Shown one piece after another: positions 57,800 to 64,000 of a DNA stretch of 64,000 nucleotides. Numbering within the stretch: position 1 is the first letter of the stretch; each line of letters starts with the position of its first letter. A program made the position numbers and the translations under genes. The notes beneath the pieces are model-generated. The model was given only the letters and a program-made list of their open reading frames with translations, did no database searches and was not told the DNA's origin. The stretch comes from Diphasiastrum complanatum. Lineage: Eukaryota; Streptophyta; Lycopodiopsida; Lycopodiales; Lycopodiaceae. The DNA is taken from NCBI GenBank assembly GCA_029204225.1, contig CM055094.1, forward strand, positions 8,101,234-8,165,233, written 5' to 3'.

Positions 57800-60700
57800 A
57801 TTTTTTTGGGTGACCGAAATATCTAAGGGAGTAGGAAAATGAGACACTTGAGTAGGTAAATGTGATTGTGTTATGTAATTTGGATTGGTAAATATCCTTT
57901 AAGATAATTGCATAGCACCAATTTATTGAATTCATTAAGTTAAATTTATTTTTGAATATCTATAGGACCATGAGTTGACCCTATTTGTTATTGGAAATTG
58001 TGACATGGAATGAGAATGACACTTGGTTCACATTTGTAATATAAAGTGTCTTACCTAAGAGTTGGATCTCTGAGATGGTAGGAATTCGGGGAATGTTAGT
58101 ACCAACTGGATGGGTTGTTTATGTGATGGTAAAGCCATGTGCAGATTCTTGTTAAATCACAATTTGTAAATGGATTATTGCGATCCATTAGGAACAGATT
58201 TGGGGGTACTCCAGTATTTGGTGGAATCGATATGTGCATATCTTTGGTTATAGGATGGTCAGATAATCTTTTGACTTTTTTGTTGATCAGATCTAATATC
58301 AAAGAACTATCTTGGAGAGAAAACTATTTGTATTGGACATCAGTGATTTCAAAGGAGAATTCTTGTGCGAGAATGATTTGTAGACCAGTGGTTAGTATTT
58401 ACATTATTAGTAATGCTACCAGTTGAAACCATTGGTTAAACTTCTTTACGGTATTTGGAGAAGTTACGAGATATAGATCCGGATCCCTCAATGGTATCTC
58501 ATAAATTTCAAATCGGAAACCCCTAAAAGCTATTTCTCATTTAATTTAAACCTCTACCTTTTGGAAATTTCTTAGATACGAGACAATTGGATTGAGATTC
58601 ATATAATTCCTTCCAGTGTAAAACTAGGTTATGAAGGACTATTAAAGTTACATGAATTTATACTTCCATTTCAGTTTTGTGAATATAGCTCAAAATCAAT
58701 TGATGTTTCAACCGATTAAGTGAAATTTAGATTTCATGAGCCTAAATGATTATCTCTATTTGATAGTTGATTATGAGAGTGACGTTTCTATCGCTCGGAA
58801 TAAGATTTTTTATGATTTTGAGGAAAAAGTCTGGTTTGTAATATTATTGAATACTCATTACTGACTTTTTTGAATCTTTGATATCTTATACGTTGTCTCA
58901 TGAGAACTTTTTAGTCGAAATTATAGAATTTCTTTTAAAAGGGGGAGAAGAAAATGATAGGAATAAGACTTTCATGGAATCAACCAGTTGCATAGATTTC
59001 TTTTGTGGAATCCAATATGCGTGCAATGGTGGAACTATCCAGTGGGAATAGAGGAAATAAATAGTAATTGTTTTGAATAGTCTGAAACTAGAGGAGTTTT
59101 GGGGGTTTTGAGCTATTAGATATTCATGATTATGGATAGTAATGGTAAAGATTAATTTAAAATTCCACTAACTGGATCAGATGGAATAAAGTTTTAATCT
59201 TAACCTTATGTTCAAAGATGTCTGTATAAGTCAACCTAATCTTGGTTTGCACACTAAGATCTGAAGTAGGTTGATTGGATGAAGAAATTATGTTTGAAAA
59301 TTTTTAATGGTTGGAAAACTTGTGATGTAGAATTATTCGCTTCAGAGATTTTCCCAAATATGTTATTTACTCAAGAGAAATAGAATCTTTTGTAGCTAAG
59401 TCACAAGATTCTCAGTGTGATATGTGAGTAACATATGCAGATTTTGGAGGAATTTTTCAGATAAGGACACATGTGTTTATGTACTGGGTCGTAGTGAGAT
59501 TATTCTCATATGTGCACAATTAATCTTGTATGGATCTACTATGTATTCCTGGTTACTAAGGTTATCTGGTGCACTTAACCTAGTCGTTGAACATAGACAT
59601 ATGATCAAGCATTGTTGGAACAGATACTTGCATAGTTAACAGATCTGTTCTGATAGATCTTTTGGTTAGCTTAAAGTGATTTGGATGTGGATCTAAATGT
59701 GGTGTTATACTAGTATAATTGAATTCTTCATGTAGACATTTAAGATTTATAAATCATGGGCAATTAACTTGAGTAGTTGATTTACTCCTGTGGAAGTTAA
59801 TTGGTATAACAAGTAGTGTGAAGAGAATTCACTGGAAATTGTTTGATATATTTCTTGTAAGACACATAATTTATGAGTCATTTGGATCATCAGAAAATTG
59901 TGTGCATAGGATATTGGAATTCTTGGGTGAGTATTACTCAGTTGAGAAATAGACTAGATTCATTAGTGATAGTATCCCTGAGAGCTCAATTGGGTACCGT
60001 ATCCTAATGATTCCAAGAATGGTAAACTGAATTTAGTTGGAATTCAACAGAACTTTGTACACTATAAATATTGTTCTAGGTGATTATATAAAGTATGTCA
60101 GTAAGACGGATGTTTAAAATGTTTTTTAATTACTTGGCTGATCGTAGAATTTGGAACTCATAATCTGGTTGGAAGAATATTTTTGGAATCCATTAATTTT
60201 CCTTGCAAAAAAGATTTCTGAATATTTCTTATGTTTCCCGAGTGGTATGTTGTACATATACTCCAGTATCTTTTAATGATTAAGTATGCTTTTGGAATCC
60301 TATAAATTATGATTGACGAATCATAAGATTCTAAAGGTTTATAATTGATGGATTATCAAATTGATATTTAGAGATCATTATAAGATTATATGTGAATATG
60401 ACGATTCTTAAGATGTTGAGGAATTCTTGATCAATTGGGTCAGCCAAGGATTTAGATCTGTTAATTGAACTCTAAATTTCTTTACTCCAGTGTATACTTG
60501 AGATTGTATGGATCTCACAGGCATTTTCATTAGCTAATTGTTTACTTATGATGAATTTGCTTACTTTAGTAGATGGTATTCTACTATAGATTGTAGTCTA
60601 TAAGTGTGCGTGTACAAAGTTTAGTCTATATCTCCATATTTATAGGAGACAGATAACTCTATTAAGCTATAGATAGTTGCTGATTTTTGGCAATGGTGCT

Positions 60701-60830
60701 AGAAATGGGGCTATTGACTCATTGGAGTACCTGCAATCCTCTGGTTAGAGTTATAATTGTTTGAGACTTGATAGATCTCTTAGAGATATTAGATGACTGA
60801 ATTGTAACATTTAGGTATTTTATGTGAAGT
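57800..60830 (+). repeat. Long non-coding repeat, copy 2
   Basis: Partner of 51900-55595 with many short indels, so no reading frame is kept. It lacks the purine tract and LTR of copy 1; LTR J follows. The left end is approximate (57650-57900). Confidence 0.7.
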
Positions 60831-60841
60831 TTTTTAGCACG

Positions 60842-61552
60842 TGTGAGCTTCACCACACACCCTATAGGATCTTACTGAAGTGTTGTGATTGCACAAGATT
60901 GATCAAATAATAGTATGCTTGAAAAATCTAAGGCAAGAGCACAATGGCATACATCTGATGAGAAAATATAACTCTTCACTATGAGAAATGAATGTCAGAA
61001 ATAATTCTAAGTGTTCAATATGGGAAAAAGAGGCTGCTCTCGGGTAGAGAGAGAAGATCATACATAGAAAACTCGGGTAGAGAGAAAATGAGTCCAAAAC
61101 ACCAAAATCTCAATATTCACAATATGGCAAAACATGCCCAACTTTCCCTACATGAGAGAGACTCGAATTCCTACAGTGGAGTTGCATGGAAAGTCCACTT
61201 AACTGAACTAATTCACCTACCAGAGATCCACATGTGTAAATGCATGCATGTATGGTGCATGTACTACATGTCAACTCATAAAATTGCCTAGACATGTGTA
61301 GATCACAGAAACTACTTTGCATGTTGCATGCACTGATTGCATGTGGCTTGCATGCATACAATAAAATTTGCATGCTATCTAAACATCTGCATGTCATCAT
61401 AATTGAACCTATCTAACTCAAATCCGAGCTACACTAGAAGGATATGTGCTCAATTCACACTCCTTATATGTACAACATGAAATCTAGTGGAAATTATCAT
61501 GGACATGGCCCCAAACTCGAGATAGGAAGATAATATTTTAATAATCTTCACA
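60842..61552 (-). repeat. 3' LTR of copia J
   Basis: The minus strand starts TGTGAAGATTATT at 61552 right after a purine tract. The far end (about 60842) is chosen by the TG/CA rule and is uncertain, because the 5' LTR is outside the window. Confidence 0.6.
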
Positions 61553-61561
61553 CTCCTCCTT
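61553..61561 (-). other. Polypurine tract of copia J
   Basis: Minus strand AAGGAGGAG directly before the LTR. Confidence 0.88.
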
Positions 61562-61566
61562 AAAAT

Positions 61567-62115
61567 TTATGTTCCTATCAACATAGATTTCGAAATTAGG
61601 CCAAGGTTAGACCTCATCTTCATAAAGACATTCTTGAGTAGAGGCTTGGTAAGAAGATCTGCAACACAATCTGAAGATGAAATATGCTCCAATGAGATCT
61701 CTCTTCCAATGACTTTTTCTCTCACAAAATGATGAGCCACTTCAATATGCTTGCTCCTTGCATGAAAGACTGGATTATTTGCAAGAGCTTGAGCAGAAAT
61801 GTTATCATTCTTGATAATTGGTAAATCTTCATCTGCATAACACTTAAGCTCCAAAAGTAGCCTTTTGATCCATAAAACCTCCTTTGTTGTGGTTGTAAGA
61901 GATTTGTATTCAGCTTCACAAGATGATAAGGAAATAGTTGTTTGCTTCTTTGACAGCCAAGAAACCAGATTTCCTCCAAGAAATATAGTGTAAGCACTTG
62001 TGAATTTTCTATCCAACCTGTCTCCTACAAAATCTGAATCTAAAAAAGCAATCAAAGTCAGATCTTCTCCTTCATAGTATAGTCCATAATCCAAGGTAGA
62101 AGATATATACCTCAA
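61567..62115 (-). pseudogene. Copia J RNase H
   Basis: Open frame of 182 codons with the RNase H acidic residues visible: LIAFLDSDFVGDRLDRKFTS, LSSCEAEYKSL and the NDNISAQALANN region. Ends AKSKHIEVAHHF-like (ARSKHIEVAHHFVREKVIGR) and CVADLLTKPLLKN, the normal end of copia pol, just before the purine tract. Intact in itself, but a frameshift separates it from RT. Confidence 0.88.
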
Positions 62116-63160
62116 GACTCTTTAGCCAACTTCCAATGATATAACTTTGGATCCTGCATGTGTTGACTCAGCTTATGAGCACAAAAGCTTAGATCAGGCC
62201 TAGTCACTGTTAACCAAATAAGTGAGCCAATAAGACTCCTATAAAGAGTGATGTCTACAAAGGATTTTTCATCATCTTTAATAGGAACTTTTATAGTGTG
62301 CTTCATAAGTGTATCTATGCCTTTACAATTCTCCATATGGAATTTCCTGAGCATGGAAAGTGCATATCTAATTTGGCTTATAAATGCATGACCTTTCCAA
62401 AAAACTGTAAGGCCTAGAATATAGTGAAGATCTCCTAAGTCCTGCATTTTAAACTCAGTACCAAGTGCATGCTTAGTTTATTTAACTAACTTCTCACTGT
62501 TTCCACAAAGAATGATATCATCTACATAGATGAGAAGAATAATTACAAAGTTATCTACAAACTTATAATACAGAGAAGGGTCATATTCGCTTAGACAAAA
62601 TCCGAGTGATATGAGATAAGAATTGAGCCTTGCATACCAAGACCTTGGTGCCTGTTTCAGTCCATACAGACTTTTGAACAAAAGACAAACTTTTGATTCA
62701 TCACCTTCCTTCACAAAACCTGGAGGTTGCTCCATATAAATCTCCTCCTAAAGGTAACCATTGAGAAATGCATTAGAAACATCAAACTGGAACATACTCC
62801 ATTGGTGAAAACATGTAAGAGAGATGAGTATTCGAATTGTTACCATCTTTGCAACTAGTGCAAAGGTATCTTCATAATCAAGACCTTTAATCTGAGAGTA
62901 GCCTTTAGCACAAAGTATTGCTTTATACTTATTGATAGATCCATCATGATTACTTGATTCTGAATACCCACTTACATCCGATCACATGCATGTTGTTTGG
63001 TGGCTCCACAAGCTCCCATGTGTTATTTGACATCAAGGCTTCCAATTCTTGGGTCATTGCTTCAACCCACTTCTTGGATTGAAAAGCTTCTTGGACATCC
63101 TTAGGCTCGTCATCTAATATAAAAAGTGGATGATAGGAAGTTTCACCTTCCACTTGCCTT
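62112..63160 (-). pseudogene. Copia J reverse transcriptase, few breaks
   Basis: Blocks in order: VQEAFQSKKWVEAMTQELEA and VIGCKWVFRIK (63153-62950), a broken stretch to 62740, MEQPPGFVKEGDESKVCLLF and SLYGLKQAPRSWYARLNSYL, catalytic LLIYVDDIILCGN (about 62520), then LGDLHYILGLTVFWKGHAFI and TVTRPDLSFCAHKLSQHM to 62112. Only about three stops or frameshifts, so this is among the younger elements here. Confidence 0.88.
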
Positions 63161-64000
63161 CCTTCTTCATCATATGTGAGCCTCCTTGGCTAAGAGCTTG
63201 CTCGTGTAGATCTTCTTGGTGTGGTAGCTTGAATCTGCTCCTCCTCAAGCCTCGGCCTCACCTCTTCTTGAACAACATCAAGGTTGATGATTGATCTTGC
63301 ATGAGTCTCTTTGATTTGAACATCATCCAAGTTAAATTTCTGATCTTCATGGAAGACCACATCTCTACTAACAACATTTTTGTCAGTAGAGGGCAAATAA
63401 ATCTTCTATGCTTTTTTAGTAGATGCATAACCTACAAAAATTTCTTTTACTGCACTAGGATCTTCCTTCTTCCTAGTTTCTAGAAGTACATGCACAAAGC
63501 TTACATAGCCAAAAATCCTAAGATGATCTACCTTAGGCTTTTTCTTATACAACATCTCAAATGGTGTCTTTCCTCCTATTGCAAGATTTGGAAGCCTATT
63601 ACAAAAATAGTTTGCACATGCAACTGCCTCTCCCCAAAATTCTTTAGGCAGAGAAGCTTCCAGTTTAATGGCTTTTGCACATTCACACAAAGTTCTATTT
63701 TTTCTCTCAGCAACTCCATTTTGCTGAGGAGTATATGAACAAGAGAACTCTCTTTTTATACCCTCTCTCTCACAAAAGTCTTCAAACTTATTGGAACTGT
63801 ATTCCCCTCCACTATCACTTCTTAAAGCTTTTATCTTGAAAGGAAACTGCTTTTCTACATAAGCTTTAAAAGTAAGAAAAACATCATAAACCATGGCTTT
63901 TGAAGACAGCATATAGATCCAAGAATGTCTTGTATAATCATCTACAAAAGAGACAAATTAGTTGGCTCCTCCTTTGCTCTTAGTTGATGAGAAATGAACA
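63161..64000 (-). pseudogene. Copia J integrase, cut by window edge
   Basis: Integrase with IKALRSDSGGEYSSNKF, YTPQQNGVAERKNRTLCECA and FWGEAVACANYFCNRL, then KTPFEMLYKKKPKVDHLRIF (63912-63406; catalytic D and E visible). One stop lies in the hinge near 63403, then NVVSRDVVFHEDQKFNLDDV and a linker ending TTPRRSTRASS (63190). Protease and gag lie beyond 64000. Confidence 0.88.

Noticed and set aside
1-64000. CRISPR arrays, operons, phage or bacterial defence systems
   Set aside because: No regularly spaced identical repeats, no bacterial gene organisation; all features are of a eukaryotic nuclear genome.

Overview
The window looks like a piece of a large, repeat-rich land-plant nuclear genome. 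Ty1/copia LTR retrotransposons, most of them decayed and many nested, fill most of it. LINE fragments, microsatellites and long AT-rich non-coding stretches make up much of the rest. I recognise one host gene: a plant-type, six-exon CNX2/MOCS1A (MoaA-like) gene for molybdenum cofactor synthesis. It spans 36140-46346 on the + strand and encodes 450 codons. The species cannot be fixed from this sequence. Introns up to about 4 kb and the dense nested copia content suggest a large genome (fern, lycophyte or gymnosperm are possible), but that is inference.

Layout. 1-1214: 5' end of a minus-strand copia (H). Its short LTR is interrupted by a complete 401-bp TRIM-like element (782-1182) with a perfect 5-bp target duplication, and each TRIM LTR carries a tRNA-like sequence with intact Pol III A and B boxes. 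1360-2880: decayed plus-strand copia pol. 2881-6439: AT-rich, nothing recognised. 6440-11480: minus-strand copia (K) with both LTRs. 12409-13667: 3' end of another copia (G). 13928-14183: LINE fragment. 14184-17136: copia C (LTR, gag, protease, part of integrase). 17137-30855: a nest of copia elements A, B and D, broken by an apparent inversion of about 3.8 kb (about 21150-24925). Re-inverting it puts A, B and D in one orientation and gives D an exact TTAAC target duplication inside the gag of B. 30856-35545: two LINE fragments and a partial LTR. 35546-46346: CNX2 with its upstream region. 46347-51400: little recognisable apart from a solo-like LTR and a perfect 26-bp-arm palindrome. 51900-60830: two collinear copies of a long non-coding repeat, the first ending in a polypurine tract and LTR, separated by a deletion derivative of family D. 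60842-64000: a fairly well preserved minus-strand copia (J) cut by the window edge.

The strongest candidate for something undescribed is the TRIM whose LTRs carry a Pol III-promoter tRNA-like sequence, analogous to the 5S rRNA-bearing Cassandra elements. Next come the inversion, which can be reconstructed from the target duplication, and element D, which appears to lack integrase, keeps only RT vestiges, and yet has a 445-codon open frame. CNX2 works alone here; no neighbour belongs to its pathway. All boundaries come from reading by eye; LTR ends marked approximate were not aligned computationally.
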